Positions 14,990 through 23,260 of a DNA stretch of 36,968 nucleotides are shown one piece after another. The notes beneath the pieces are model-generated. The model made no database searches. It had not been told where the DNA came from and saw only the letters and a program-made list of their open reading frames with translations. This DNA comes from Victivallales bacterium (GTDB lineage: Bacteria; Verrucomicrobiota; Lentisphaeria; Oligosphaerales; Lenti-02). Every line of letters starts with the position of its first letter. The first letter of the stretch is position 1. The DNA is taken from positions 1 through 36,968 of the forward strand of contig QKCY01000283.1 in the NCBI GenBank assembly GCA_003245525.1, written 5' to 3'. The translations under genes were made by a program, and so were the position numbers.

Positions 14990-15634
14990 TCAGCCGACCA
15001 CCGCCACCGAGAGCCCCATCGAGCGGTCGATCTTCTCCTGCAGCTCGCGGGCCTCGTCGGTATCGCCCCGGCCATCGGCCTTCAGGGTCTGGAGACGCTC
15101 GAAGAGCTCCACGATCACGTCGTCGACGACGGCGGGAGCGTCGTCGAAGTCGGTCATGGCCTGCTGGACCGTGCCCAGGGCATCCTCGATCTCCTCCAAC
15201 TGCTTCCTGCCCGTGTCGACCACGAGCCCGATCCGACCGAACTCCCCACGCAGGTCGCTCAGCTTGACGCCCGCCTTGAGGCGGCCGGCCTTCTGCAGGT
15301 CCTGGGCGTACTCCTTGAGGGTCTTGACCTCGCTCACCACGCTTCGCATGCGTTCGAGCAGCAGGGACATCCGTTCGTACGTCTGCAGCCTGCGGGCCGC
15401 GATCCGCGCCTTCCGGAGCGAGAGCCGGATTTCGATCTTGCTCCGGCGCAGGTTGGCGTCGGCGTCCATCAGGGCGCTGTACTCCTTCTGGGCGCCGCGC
15501 ATCTCCCGTTCCCACTTCAGCCCCAGCCGCTGCACGCCCCGGACCGTCTCGTCCAGCCTCGCCACATCGATCTTCTCGATGGCCGTTCCTTCGAGGCCCA
15601 GAACCCAACCGAACGATTCTTTGATGAGTCCCAT
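14990..15634 (-). CDS. ESCRT-III-like helical protein (second of a tandem trio)
   Basis: This 214-aa protein opens MGLIKESFGWVLGLEGTAIE, an amphipathic start. A strongly basic helix pair follows (VQRLGLKWEREMRGAQKEYS, then RRSKIEIRLSLRKARIAARR), then further helices and an acidic stretch with MTDFDDAPAVVDDVIVELFE, and a short tail. AAGGAG lies 8 nt before the ATG. Basic N half, acidic C half, size and position between two similar genes and a Vps4-like ATPase support an ESCRT-III-like role as one subunit of a hetero-polymer. Direct family motifs are weak to the eye. Confidence 0.6.
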   Translation of the reverse strand: MGLIKESFGWVLGLEGTAIEKIDVARLDETVRGVQRLGLKWEREMRGAQKEYSALMDADANLRRSKIEIRLSLRKARIAARRLQTYERMSLLLERMRSVVSEVKTLKEYAQDLQKAGRLKAGVKLSDLRGEFGRIGLVVDTGRKQLEEIEDALGTVQQAMTDFDDAPAVVDDVIVELFERLQTLKADGRGDTDEARELQEKIDRSMGLSVAVVG

Positions 15635-15693
15635 TTCCGCGTCTCCTTCTTTTGGTTTTCGCGGCGGTCCCCGCCACAGAGCGGTTCTGCCGC

Positions 15694-16290
15694 CTACTGG
15701 ATGCTGAGGTCGAGTGTCGTGGGGGAGGCGGTCAGCCCGGTTTCGGCGGGGACTTCCATGGCTCCGAGCTCCTGCTCGAGAGAGGCAAGGTCGTCGTCCT
15801 CGCTTTCCACGGCCGTCCGGTCGCCCATTTCCACCGAGTCTCCGGTCACCCGCCAGTCCTGCATGGCATCCCGGAACCTCAACAGCATTTCGTCGACCGC
15901 CTCGCCCACCAGACCGACCTCGGCGGCGGCGATGGCTTTTTCGACTTCGGTAATCAAGACGCGATTGAGCTTCACGTTCTTTCGCCGGATGTTGCGGATC
16001 TGCTCAATGCCCGCCGCTTCGTCGCGCGCGTCCTGGATGTCGGTCAGGCACCGGCGCCGGGCCAGGGACTTCGGGAGGGTCTTGGCGAAAGTCCGCAGGC
16101 CGTTGTCCTCGCGGGCGGCGACGGTGCCAAGGCGCTCGTCAAGTTCCTGTAGCGCCAGCTCGTTCAGGTCGCGGAACCGCTTGCGTTCGTCGAGCCAACG
16201 GCCCAGGTCATCCTCGGTTTCCATGGCGACCGAATCGATTCGGTTCTCGCCGAGCATCCGGCGCACGATCTCGATGACACGTTCTTTCAT
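15694..16290 (-). CDS. ESCRT-III-like helical protein (first of a tandem trio)
   Basis: This 198-aa protein starts at the ATG at 16290 (MKERVIEIVRRMLGENRIDS), with GGAG 7 nt upstream; an upstream ATG at 16401 lies inside the subtilase gene and is rejected. Helical segments include RKRFRDLNELALQELDERLG, SLARRRCLTDIQDARDEAAG and RRKNVKLNRVLITEVEKAIA. The C terminus is acidic, with SEDDDLASLEQELGAMEVP, which resembles the short acidic helices by which ESCRT-III proteins contact MIT domains. The final ~15 residues are unstructured. It follows the subtilase stop by 19 bp. Confidence 0.6.
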   Translation of the reverse strand: MKERVIEIVRRMLGENRIDSVAMETEDDLGRWLDERKRFRDLNELALQELDERLGTVAAREDNGLRTFAKTLPKSLARRRCLTDIQDARDEAAGIEQIRNIRRKNVKLNRVLITEVEKAIAAAEVGLVGEAVDEMLLRFRDAMQDWRVTGDSVEMGDRTAVESEDDDLASLEQELGAMEVPAETGLTASPTTLDLSIQ

Positions 16291-16309
16291 GGCTGGTCTC
16301 CGTATGGGG

Positions 16310-19300
16310 TTATTGCCGATGGACATGAGCCATTGGCGCGTACTCTCGAGCGGGCTGGAGCTGCCTCTGCCGGTCGGTCGTTGGCAGCCAGTGGTGTGCA
16401 TTCTCGAGCCGGACAGCCTGGAGTTGGCCCCGCCGGTCGGTCACCGGTTTCAGGGCACCGTCGAGGAGGGTGCTCAGCCGGTCTATCCAGGCCGGGTTCC
16501 AGAACTCCGCCAGTTCGGGACTGGGGGAGATGACCGCTTCGGAGCCGGGACGCTCCACCAGCCGGCGGGCAGCGGCACCAAGAACCAGGCACAAGGCGCG
16601 TTCGAGTTGCTCTTCCGCGGTTTCGAGCGCCAGCAGACCGGCCAGCTCGGCAGCGTCTCCTTCCGGCCAGCGGCAAGGCGGATGCCAGTGCCCGTTGAGT
16701 GCCAAAGGCACGAGGAAGCCGCCAGGGTGCCGCTCGACCGGTACCGCCCAGTCCACGGCCACGATCAGGACGCGCACGTCCGCCTGCCGCCAGGCTAGGG
16801 GGCGGGCGGCAGGGCGGCAGGGAGTCGCCTCTTCCAGGAAGGCGCGGGCTTGGTCCAGGCTCGCCGGGTCGCCGCCGAGGATACCCAGGACGAGCGACCG
16901 TGTCGGCCATCGCCGGAGGGCCTTCAGGAACCCCTGGCGCGTCGGTCGCAGCGTGATCCGGCTCCAGATCAGCCGATGGGTGCCGTGCTCCCCGCTTCGC
17001 GCAGGGAACGGCTCCGGGGGAAGGAGTACACCGTCTGTCTGGGTCTCGCCGTCGGCCTGCAGAGTGTAGGCCCCGCTGTCCGGCAGATGGAGCGGGGAGG
17101 GGCATTTGCTCTGCCGCAGCTTGGCCAGACGCTGGCCCAGCCGGTTCGCCAGATCGCGGGACGCGGCAGCGTCGAGGGTCCGGATCGCGGTCCCGTTCAG
17201 CCGTTCCCGTTCGAGGCAGTTCCGGCACCACTGCCGTTCGGCGGCCTCGGCGTGGAAGCGCTCCCATCCCTGGCGGCTGAGCCAGCGCTCCTCCGGCCGC
17301 GACCGGCAATCCTTGTTCGCGCAGGCCAGATACTGGTTGCCAAGCGTCCAGGACGGGTCCAGCGGAATGCCCAGCCATGAGCATCGGGCCGGGGGTGCGG
17401 GGATCTCTGCCGGAGCGGTTGCTGCCACCTGCCCTCCGGGCGTCCAGCCGAGTAGAGCCAGTGCCTTTGGTGCGTCCGGGATGCCATGGCCCACTTCGCA
17501 ATCCGACCGGTAGGGTCTGCCAGTCCGGCTCAAGGGGATCTCGCAGGAACCGTACAGGGCTGCCAGCGTCCGCTCCCGGCGTTCCCGTTCCGTTCCCTGC
17601 CCGCAGGCGGACCACAGGAGCGCGCACAGGCCAGCGATGGCAGGGCAGGCCATGCTCGTGCCCGAGAGGACGGCATAGCGGCTATCCCCCCGCCACGGAG
17701 GGAAGAGGCAGCGGCTTGCCCGGGGGGCGACGACGTTCACGCCGGGACCGCCCACGTCGGGCATCCCGTAGGTCCGGTCGTCCTTCCGGTCCGAGCCACG
17801 ACTGGAGAAGTCGGCCAGTTGCCGGTCGGCGTCGAGCGCTGCCACCGTGACCACGCCCCGCGCATCGCCCGGCGAGGTGATGGTGCGCAAGCCCGGTCCT
17901 ACGTTGCCAGCGGCGACACAGACCAGCCGGTGGTACTCGGCGACCAGGAACTCGCAAGCCTTGGTCAGCATCCCTTCCCCGTTGGGAGAGTCGGAACTGC
18001 CGAGGGAGAGACTTAGCACCTGTACCCCACTCTCCACCAGCCAGTCGAGCCCTCCCAGGATTGCGGCCAGGGAGGCATTTCCGGAGGAGTCGAACACCTT
18101 GCCCATGAACAGTTCGGCGCGGGGGGCCACGCCGCCGCCCTCGGTGCTGCCCCGGCCGGCCAGGATTCCCGCACAGTGCGAACCATGGCCCTGCCAGTCT
18201 TCGGGGCCGTCGCCGGTGAAGTCACGGCAGTGGTCGGAAGCCACGCGGGCCAGATCCGGATGGCTCCGGTCCAGGCCTGTGTCGAGAAGCCCGACCCTCA
18301 CGTCGCTGCCCAGTGCGGCTCGTGCTTCCTTCGGTACCTGCAGCCAGTCGGGAGCATGGATCTCTCGCCCTGCCGCCATCGTCGGGACGATGGCCCGGAA
18401 CGGTGTTTCCGGGAGGACACAAGACAAGCCAAACCGCTCCTCGAACACGGCGGCCAGCCCCTCGACAGGAGGCAGAGTCATTTCCAGCACCGGCAGGTGG
18501 GCAAAGGGACGGGAGAAAGCGATTGCTCCCTGGTGGCACAGTTCCACCACCGCCGGTTCGTCGGGGAGGTAGCAATGCGGCCACTGTTCCGGCGGCACCA
18601 GGGCTTCTGCGATCCGGCTCAGTTCTCCGATGCTGTTGTGTCCCGAGGCAAATGCCAGCAGACTGCCACGTAGTTGGCGATGGGCCCATGCCGCAGCCGC
18701 CTGTCCGGCCACGAAGCGATTGTCGTCCGGGGCGAGGGAGAGCGATGTGTGCCGAAGAGTGCGGCGCCACACCCGCCGATCGGTGAACCGTTCGCGCCGC
18801 AGAGTCTGCCGCTCGTCGTATTCCCGTTCGCAGATCGTCTCCCGCACGTTCTCGGCCTGTCCCTCCTCTTCGCCGAGCTGAGCCAGCACCATCCTCTGGG
18901 CGGCGGCGAAAGCATGCTCGACATAGCGGTCCGCCATCATGGGGAGCCCGCCCCGGCCGACAGTCTCCGCCACGGTGAAAAGCGCGGTTGCGGCGAACCC
19001 TTTGCCCAGGGCCTCCTCCACATAGCGGAACGGGACCAGGGCATGGCCGGGAGCCACGGGGCTCTCTGCCGCCCAGTCCGTCCCCCACGAGTTCCGGGCG
19101 ATGAAGAGGCCGCCGCCAGGAACGCTGGCGTCCAACCGGTAGCCGACCACGCAGAGGGCATGGATGCCAAGAGGCGGTTCCCCCCCCAGACGGCGGTAGA
19201 TGCGGCCCGTGGATTCGGTCTCCGCCGACCACCAACTGCCATAGACCGGCACCTGGATCGGCACGGGCCGACCGACATGCGTCCGGGCGGCCGAGGCGAA

Positions 19301-20020
19301 CCCGAGCAGGAGCCCTACAATCGTCAGGCAGGTCTCCGGTACTCCGTCCGGGATGGGGACGATGCCGCCCGTGGCATAGTGCCGGGCCGCTTCCCAGGCT
19401 GCGGCTGCCGGTATCCCCTTCGAACCGTAGGGCCACCGTGTTTCCGGGCAGATCCCGAACTGGTTCAGGTCGGCGGCAGCCTGCGCGAGGTCGGCGACAT
19501 TTCTGTCGTCGCCCCCTTGCAGGAAGTGGAGGAACTCGGCTGCCAGTTCGGTGCCGTCGCCTGCCAGATACTGGGCGGCAGCCGCCAGCGCGAAAGCGGT
19601 TCCGGTAGCCCGTTCCCCGCCGTCGCGGACGGGAGGCATTTCCGCCAACAGAGTATGCTGCGTGGGAATGCCGTCCCCGGTGGCCACCGGCAGGATCGGG
19701 GGCGCGGGGAAACCGTCGGTGTCAGCCGGAACCGATTCGCGTTCCGGTATGCTGTCGGGAGTTCCGCCGAGTCGCCGCCGGCGGGACGGGGCGGCCACAG
19801 CCGGGCTGGTCTGCGGTCCCGCGACGTCACGGCAGGTTGCCAGAAGACGGAGGAAGCCGGTTTCGTCGGTGCCGGACACGTCCAGCAGAGCCGTCCGGGT
19901 GGCAGGCATGGCCGCCAGCGCCAGCACATCCTCGGCCGCCTCCACCCAGTATTCGGCAAGGCGACGCACCAAGTCCTCCGGCAGTTCCGCCAGCTCGCGC
20001 AATGGGGTTCGCTCGTGCAT
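16310..20020 (-). CDS. Subtilisin-like serine protease fused to an inactive papain-like domain
   Basis: This 1236-aa protein starts at the ATG at 20020. Residues 1-70 are helical and unrecognised. Residues about 120-350 follow a C1A papain fold, with His287 in GIHALCVVGY and Asn310 in ARNSWGTDW. The catalytic Cys of RDQGxCGSCWAF is replaced by Gly140 in RDGGERATGTAF, so this domain should be inactive. Residues 570-810 are an S8 subtilase with an intact triad: Asp580 (GLLDTGLD), His612 (GHGSHCAG) and Ser789 (LSGTSMACP), with Asn706 in VAAGN. Four cysteines (900, 905, 932, 935; CX4C and CX2C) suggest a zinc-binding knuckle. The last 300 residues are unknown. No signal peptide is seen, so it probably acts in the cytosol. 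It starts 4 bp after the small upstream gene. Confidence 0.92.
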   Translation of the reverse strand: MHERTPLRELAELPEDLVRRLAEYWVEAAEDVLALAAMPATRTALLDVSGTDETGFLRLLATCRDVAGPQTSPAVAAPSRRRRLGGTPDSIPERESVPADTDGFPAPPILPVATGDGIPTQHTLLAEMPPVRDGGERATGTAFALAAAAQYLAGDGTELAAEFLHFLQGGDDRNVADLAQAAADLNQFGICPETRWPYGSKGIPAAAAWEAARHYATGGIVPIPDGVPETCLTIVGLLLGFASAARTHVGRPVPIQVPVYGSWWSAETESTGRIYRRLGGEPPLGIHALCVVGYRLDASVPGGGLFIARNSWGTDWAAESPVAPGHALVPFRYVEEALGKGFAATALFTVAETVGRGGLPMMADRYVEHAFAAAQRMVLAQLGEEEGQAENVRETICEREYDERQTLRRERFTDRRVWRRTLRHTSLSLAPDDNRFVAGQAAAAWAHRQLRGSLLAFASGHNSIGELSRIAEALVPPEQWPHCYLPDEPAVVELCHQGAIAFSRPFAHLPVLEMTLPPVEGLAAVFEERFGLSCVLPETPFRAIVPTMAAGREIHAPDWLQVPKEARAALGSDVRVGLLDTGLDRSHPDLARVASDHCRDFTGDGPEDWQGHGSHCAGILAGRGSTEGGGVAPRAELFMGKVFDSSGNASLAAILGGLDWLVESGVQVLSLSLGSSDSPNGEGMLTKACEFLVAEYHRLVCVAAGNVGPGLRTITSPGDARGVVTVAALDADRQLADFSSRGSDRKDDRTYGMPDVGGPGVNVVAPRASRCLFPPWRGDSRYAVLSGTSMACPAIAGLCALLWSACGQGTERERRERTLAALYGSCEIPLSRTGRPYRSDCEVGHGIPDAPKALALLGWTPGGQVAATAPAEIPAPPARCSWLGIPLDPSWTLGNQYLACANKDCRSRPEERWLSRQGWERFHAEAAERQWCRNCLERERLNGTAIRTLDAAASRDLANRLGQRLAKLRQSKCPSPLHLPDSGAYTLQADGETQTDGVLLPPEPFPARSGEHGTHRLIWSRITLRPTRQGFLKALRRWPTRSLVLGILGGDPASLDQARAFLEEATPCRPAARPLAWRQADVRVLIVAVDWAVPVERHPGGFLVPLALNGHWHPPCRWPEGDAAELAGLLALETAEEQLERALCLVLGAAARRLVERPGSEAVISPSPELAEFWNPAWIDRLSTLLDGALKPVTDRRGQLQAVRLENAHHWLPTTDRQRQLQPAREYAPMAHVHRQ

Positions 20021-20024
20021 CGCC

Positions 20025-20417
20025 CTATTCCTCCCCGTTGTCCATCGGTTCCGCCAGCCGGGTCGGAGTCGCCACCGAGAAACTCTCGATGGCGTCCGAA
20101 GCCAGCAGCGAGTCCCACTCGTCGATGGATAGGCGCGCGACCCCGACTGGCAACAGGCGGCTCTGGAACACCACGCTCCCTGCCGTTTGCGCGTATGCCG
20201 CAGGCGTATCCACCAGGGGGGGACTCGCGTCGCCGCCGCCGGACGCCGCAACCAGCCACGCCTCGAGTTCCGGTCGGTCACGGATCACGAAAGCCAGTTC
20301 CACCGCTGCCCCTCCCGCCGGGGCCTGGGCGATGAGGTGTTCCACTGCCGCAGGGTCCCCGTCGCAGCGGGCGTGGCAGAGCCAACGGGCAAGGCGATCT
20401 GAAAAGGGGGGAGCCAT
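20025..20417 (-). CDS. Small protein resembling a stand-alone subtilisin propeptide/inhibitor
   Basis: This 130-aa protein ends 4 bp before the subtilase start. Its C-terminal half, VARLSIDEWDSLLASDAIES followed by FSVATPTRL, has the strand-helix-strand rhythm of I9-type subtilisin propeptides (vA-xLs-x-x-e-x-x-x-L-x-x-x-x-x-V-x-x-v). An earlier strand is GAAVELAFVIRDRPELEAWL. In that family the propeptide acts as folding chaperone and tight inhibitor of its protease, usually as part of the same chain. Here it would work in trans. The start is supported by AAGGAT 8 nt upstream. It is the first gene after a 968-bp gap. The family call is inferred from pattern and position only. Confidence 0.6.
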   Translation of the reverse strand: MAPPFSDRLARWLCHARCDGDPAAVEHLIAQAPAGGAAVELAFVIRDRPELEAWLVAASGGGDASPPLVDTPAAYAQTAGSVVFQSRLLPVGVARLSIDEWDSLLASDAIESFSVATPTRLAEPMDNGEE

Positions 20418-21385
20418 GATCGTATCCTTGTATCACGGAACTCGGGGGATGAGCCCGACTCCATTCCGGGGGTGATGGCTCCCGATTGATAACAGTCCAC
20501 CGGGGAACACGGGAGGCCAGGGTTACAGACGTGCTACCCGTTCCCAGGATTTCATTCCCCGATCATCATGGCGGCAAGTTCCTCTTCTCTGCCCCTACCC
20601 GGGACATGGGAAAGGGGGAGGCGATGGATGGTCCCGGCTCGTTTCCAGTCGGCGGAGCCATCTCCGGGATCGGAGTGGCAGACGTGGCCCGGAACGCCCC
20701 GGGCCAGCGTGGAGACCAACCAACCACTAGGCATGGAGCGGCCTGCGGGCCTCGCGGACTGGCGCGGCTGGCGGCCGGTGGCGGCGGACGTGCCACGCAC
20801 GGGCGGCCAGCGCAGTGCGTATCGGGCGGCCCCGCAACCATCACGGCCCGTCGGCGCGGGGGAGTTGGTCGAGCTCTATCCGGCACGCAGGGCCGTCGAG
20901 GTCAGCTTCGTCGAGACCATACCAATCACGGGTCCTGTGCAGAGGATTGGGGACCGTTCTCCCCCGCATCCGCGTTCACTGTGCCCCTGGCCGCGAACCC
21001 CGGCTGGAACCCGGAATTGTCCCAGGCGCGGAGCGGTCCCGCTGGCGGGACCGCCTCTCCCCGATCCTGCCTGTCAGAGACCGGAGAACGGGCTGGTTCG
21101 CGTACGGCAGGCGTTCCGGCACAGGCGGCACGGTCGTCCTTGCGCGACCCCGGTCAACACCAGCCCCAACACGAGAGGGGACAGCGGCCAAGATCCCAGG
21201 AAAGCCCAACCATTACTCTATGGATGACGCCCAATTGGCATAACTGACAGGGGGCTGGGGCCTGGACTGTGAGCGGGGACGTTCTCGTTGATGGGCAACT
21301 GTTCCACTGAGTGACGGCATGGTTCCGGAGTCGGCCAACGAGGGGCTCCCGCGATGCAGCAGGAGTTCCGAAAAGCTCCGTGGGA
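20418..21385. other. 968-bp intergenic gap without a convincing gene
   Basis: Frames are open on several strands only because the DNA is GC-rich and stop-poor. None of the translations shows a recognisable domain or normal amino-acid balance: they are loaded with Arg, Pro and Gly. The longest plus-strand frames (20486-21247 and 20568-21227) overlap each other and look spurious, although a decayed plus-strand gene cannot be excluded. The gap separates the tubulin-like block from the protease/ESCRT-like block and probably holds the promoter of the latter. A strong hairpin lies inside it. Confidence 0.5.
21033..21054. terminator. Perfect 10-bp stem hairpin, possible terminator or attenuator
   Basis: GCGGTCCCGC and GCGGGACCGC form a perfect 10-bp inverted repeat around TG. 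It lies about 330 bp beyond the stop of the minus-strand gene at 21386-22789 and about 615 bp before the next gene. Its stability fits a transcription stop between two operons, but no T-run follows on either strand, so a factor-assisted terminator, RNA-processing site or DNA-binding palindrome is equally possible. Confidence 0.4.
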
Positions 21386-22789
21386 CTAGGTGTTGTCGGA
21401 GGTCGATTCGTAGTGCCGAAACAACGCCGGGCATTGATGGTCGGGATGCCACTGGACACGCACCACAGTCAGGCAGGTGTCCGATTCGTCGACGTAGGTT
21501 CGCACCCAGGGCTGTTCGTTGGCGAGCTGTTTGGTGGACGGGAGGCCATCCCGGAAACTCCAGACGAATGCGCATTCCTTCATCTCGACCAGAACCAGTA
21601 TGTCTCCTGGATTCCACGTCGGGTTGGCCTCTTCGAACGTGCTGGAAAGCAGATGGGCGGAGCTGGACTCGCCGTCCGCGTGGTTCCCTGCCAACAACGT
21701 CCCTCCTTGCGGGGAGTCAACGTGTTTGCAGGCGAAACCGATGGATATCCCCGGCAGCACATCCCCCGATGCCGACTGGGCGAGTTCGAGAAGCGGACCG
21801 GCATGACCGGAAAGAAGTTCGGGCATGACGTGGCGGCGGTAGAATGGCAGGCGCAACAAAGCGCCGAGGAATGCCGCTCCCCAGTCCCGAGCCTGCTGGA
21901 GAGGAATGTGCGGGGGGGGCATGATCCAGTTCAGCAGATGCGGCCGTTGTTCCGGAGGGAGTTCCCCGAGCGATTCCAGGAACCGCCTGGCACCGCGGAC
22001 CATGAGGGCGTCAAAGCTGCTGTATGGGTTGCATCCCTGGGGGACAACCAGATGCCACAGAATCCAGGGAGTCCAGCCGATGTCGGTCACCAGCTGGCGG
22101 AGAAGAGCGGATAGCGGGGCGGCCAGGGCGGTGCCTTCCGGATCGGTCACATCCAATGCCAGTTCCAGCACGAGAACATCCCTGCCCGCGAACGATAGCT
22201 GGTCGTGACCGTTTTGGGAGCCCGGCAGCGTCAGATGGCCAATTCTGGGCCCCAGCCAGGCGGCCAGGCGGTTGCGGCAGAAATCGACGAGGTCCGAGAC
22301 TTTGTCGGCTTCGAAAAGGCATGGGCGCATGCCCGGCGGATCGAGGAAGCTGGCAAGTCTGCCGGGGATGTCGCGCGAGGCGCGCAGCAATCCGGCCAGA
22401 TTCAGCAGGCACTCCGACTCGATGCCGCCCGGGGGAGTCGCCGGGTAGTCAAGAAGGAGAGCGGCCCATTGCGTGGCCTGGTCCACACTGTTGGAAAGTG
22501 CGGTCTGCTCTCTCTTGCTCTCCAGCAAACTATGGGCAAGCTGCCCGAGGGGCATGACCAGGGCGGGGGAGGTGTACTGCCGGGCCAGACGCAACATGGT
22601 GGCGGGCAGATCCATCTCGGGGACTTCGGCGGATGGCTCGAGCAACGCCCGTCCGAGCGCCAGTGCCGCGTTCCGCAAAGCGGCCCGGTACTGCAGGGGA
22701 GAACAGGTGGACTGGCATATCTGGCGTGCCGTGTCCAGGCGATCCGCGATCGACGCGCCGACGAATAGCGAGGGGGATTGGTTTGCCAT
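21386..22789 (-). CDS. Hypothetical protein, last gene of the tubulin-like block
   Basis: I do not recognise this 467-aa soluble protein. The N-terminal ~150 residues are helical (SIADRLDTARQICQSTCSPL onward). The middle has alternating strands and helices: RDVLVLELALDVTDPEGTAL and then DIGWTPWILWHLVVPQG. The C-terminal ~120 residues appear beta-rich (NPGDILVLVEMKECAFVWSF, then CLTVVRVQWHPDHQ). I chose the ATG at 22789 because GAGG lies 6 nt before it; a GTG at 22801 overlaps the previous stop but lacks such a site. Its place directly after the tubulin-like module suggests an accessory role there. Confidence 0.85.
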   Translation of the reverse strand: MANQSPSLFVGASIADRLDTARQICQSTCSPLQYRAALRNAALALGRALLEPSAEVPEMDLPATMLRLARQYTSPALVMPLGQLAHSLLESKREQTALSNSVDQATQWAALLLDYPATPPGGIESECLLNLAGLLRASRDIPGRLASFLDPPGMRPCLFEADKVSDLVDFCRNRLAAWLGPRIGHLTLPGSQNGHDQLSFAGRDVLVLELALDVTDPEGTALAAPLSALLRQLVTDIGWTPWILWHLVVPQGCNPYSSFDALMVRGARRFLESLGELPPEQRPHLLNWIMPPPHIPLQQARDWGAAFLGALLRLPFYRRHVMPELLSGHAGPLLELAQSASGDVLPGISIGFACKHVDSPQGGTLLAGNHADGESSSAHLLSSTFEEANPTWNPGDILVLVEMKECAFVWSFRDGLPSTKQLANEQPWVRTYVDESDTCLTVVRVQWHPDHQCPALFRHYESTSDNT

Positions 22790-22797
22790 CGACTGCC

Positions 22798-23256
22798 TCA
22801 CGCGCTGGCTTTCGAAAGCTCTTCGGCCAGGCTATGCATCGTCCTGTGGGAAAGCAGGGCCGTCCGGTCCGTGCAAAACTCCACGAAAGCAGTCCGACTC
22901 CCGATGTCCCCGGCTCTGCTGGCCGCGGCCGTGGAATGGGCATCGCTGTTGGCGTGCATCTCCCGTTCCAGCGCTTCCAGTGCCGCGACGAGCTGGTTTC
23001 CTGCCAGGATCGCGAATCCGGCGGGGCTCGCCCCCGGGCTGTTCGGAGCTGCGGCTGCGGCGGCTTCGGCTATCAGGTTGCGCACGTTCGCGAGGGTCAG
23101 TTGCAGCAGAGGGTCGGACCAGATCATGGTTAGCCGCGCCACGTCTCCCTCGTCGTCGGCAGCGGCGCGGATGAACTCGCGAAGACCAATGGACAGGCTG
23201 AAGCATTCACCGTGGTAGCGGCTCCAGAAAAGCAGTTGGCGAAGCTGTTCGTTCAT
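22798..23256 (-). CDS. Small helical hypothetical protein
   Basis: This 152-aa protein starts at the ATG at 23256 (MNEQLRQLLFWSRYHGECFS), 4 bp after the stop of the four-helix membrane protein. It is predicted wholly helical, Ala-rich and without a membrane segment: ARLTMIWSDPLLQLTLANVR, then LAGNQLVAALEALEREMHAN, ending TMHSLAEELSKASA. A longer reading to 23319 overlaps the previous gene and is rejected. Tight spacing on both sides suggests translational coupling and a role as a small subunit of the tubulin-like module. No family recognised. Confidence 0.78.
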   Translation of the reverse strand: MNEQLRQLLFWSRYHGECFSLSIGLREFIRAAADDEGDVARLTMIWSDPLLQLTLANVRNLIAEAAAAAAPNSPGASPAGFAILAGNQLVAALEALEREMHANSDAHSTAAASRAGDIGSRTAFVEFCTDRTALLSHRTMHSLAEELSKASA

Positions 23257-23260
23257 ATGT

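Noticed and set aside
20486-21247. Long plus-strand frames in the 968-bp gap (20486-21247, 20568-21227, 20815-21243)
   Set aside because: Three overlapping frames are open at once, which reflects few stops in GC-rich DNA. The products are Arg/Pro/Gly-rich with no recognisable motif and no good ribosome-binding site.
22789-22801. GTG start at 22801 overlapping the upstream stop
   Set aside because: No Shine-Dalgarno sequence precedes it, whereas GAGG lies 6 nt before the ATG at 22789.
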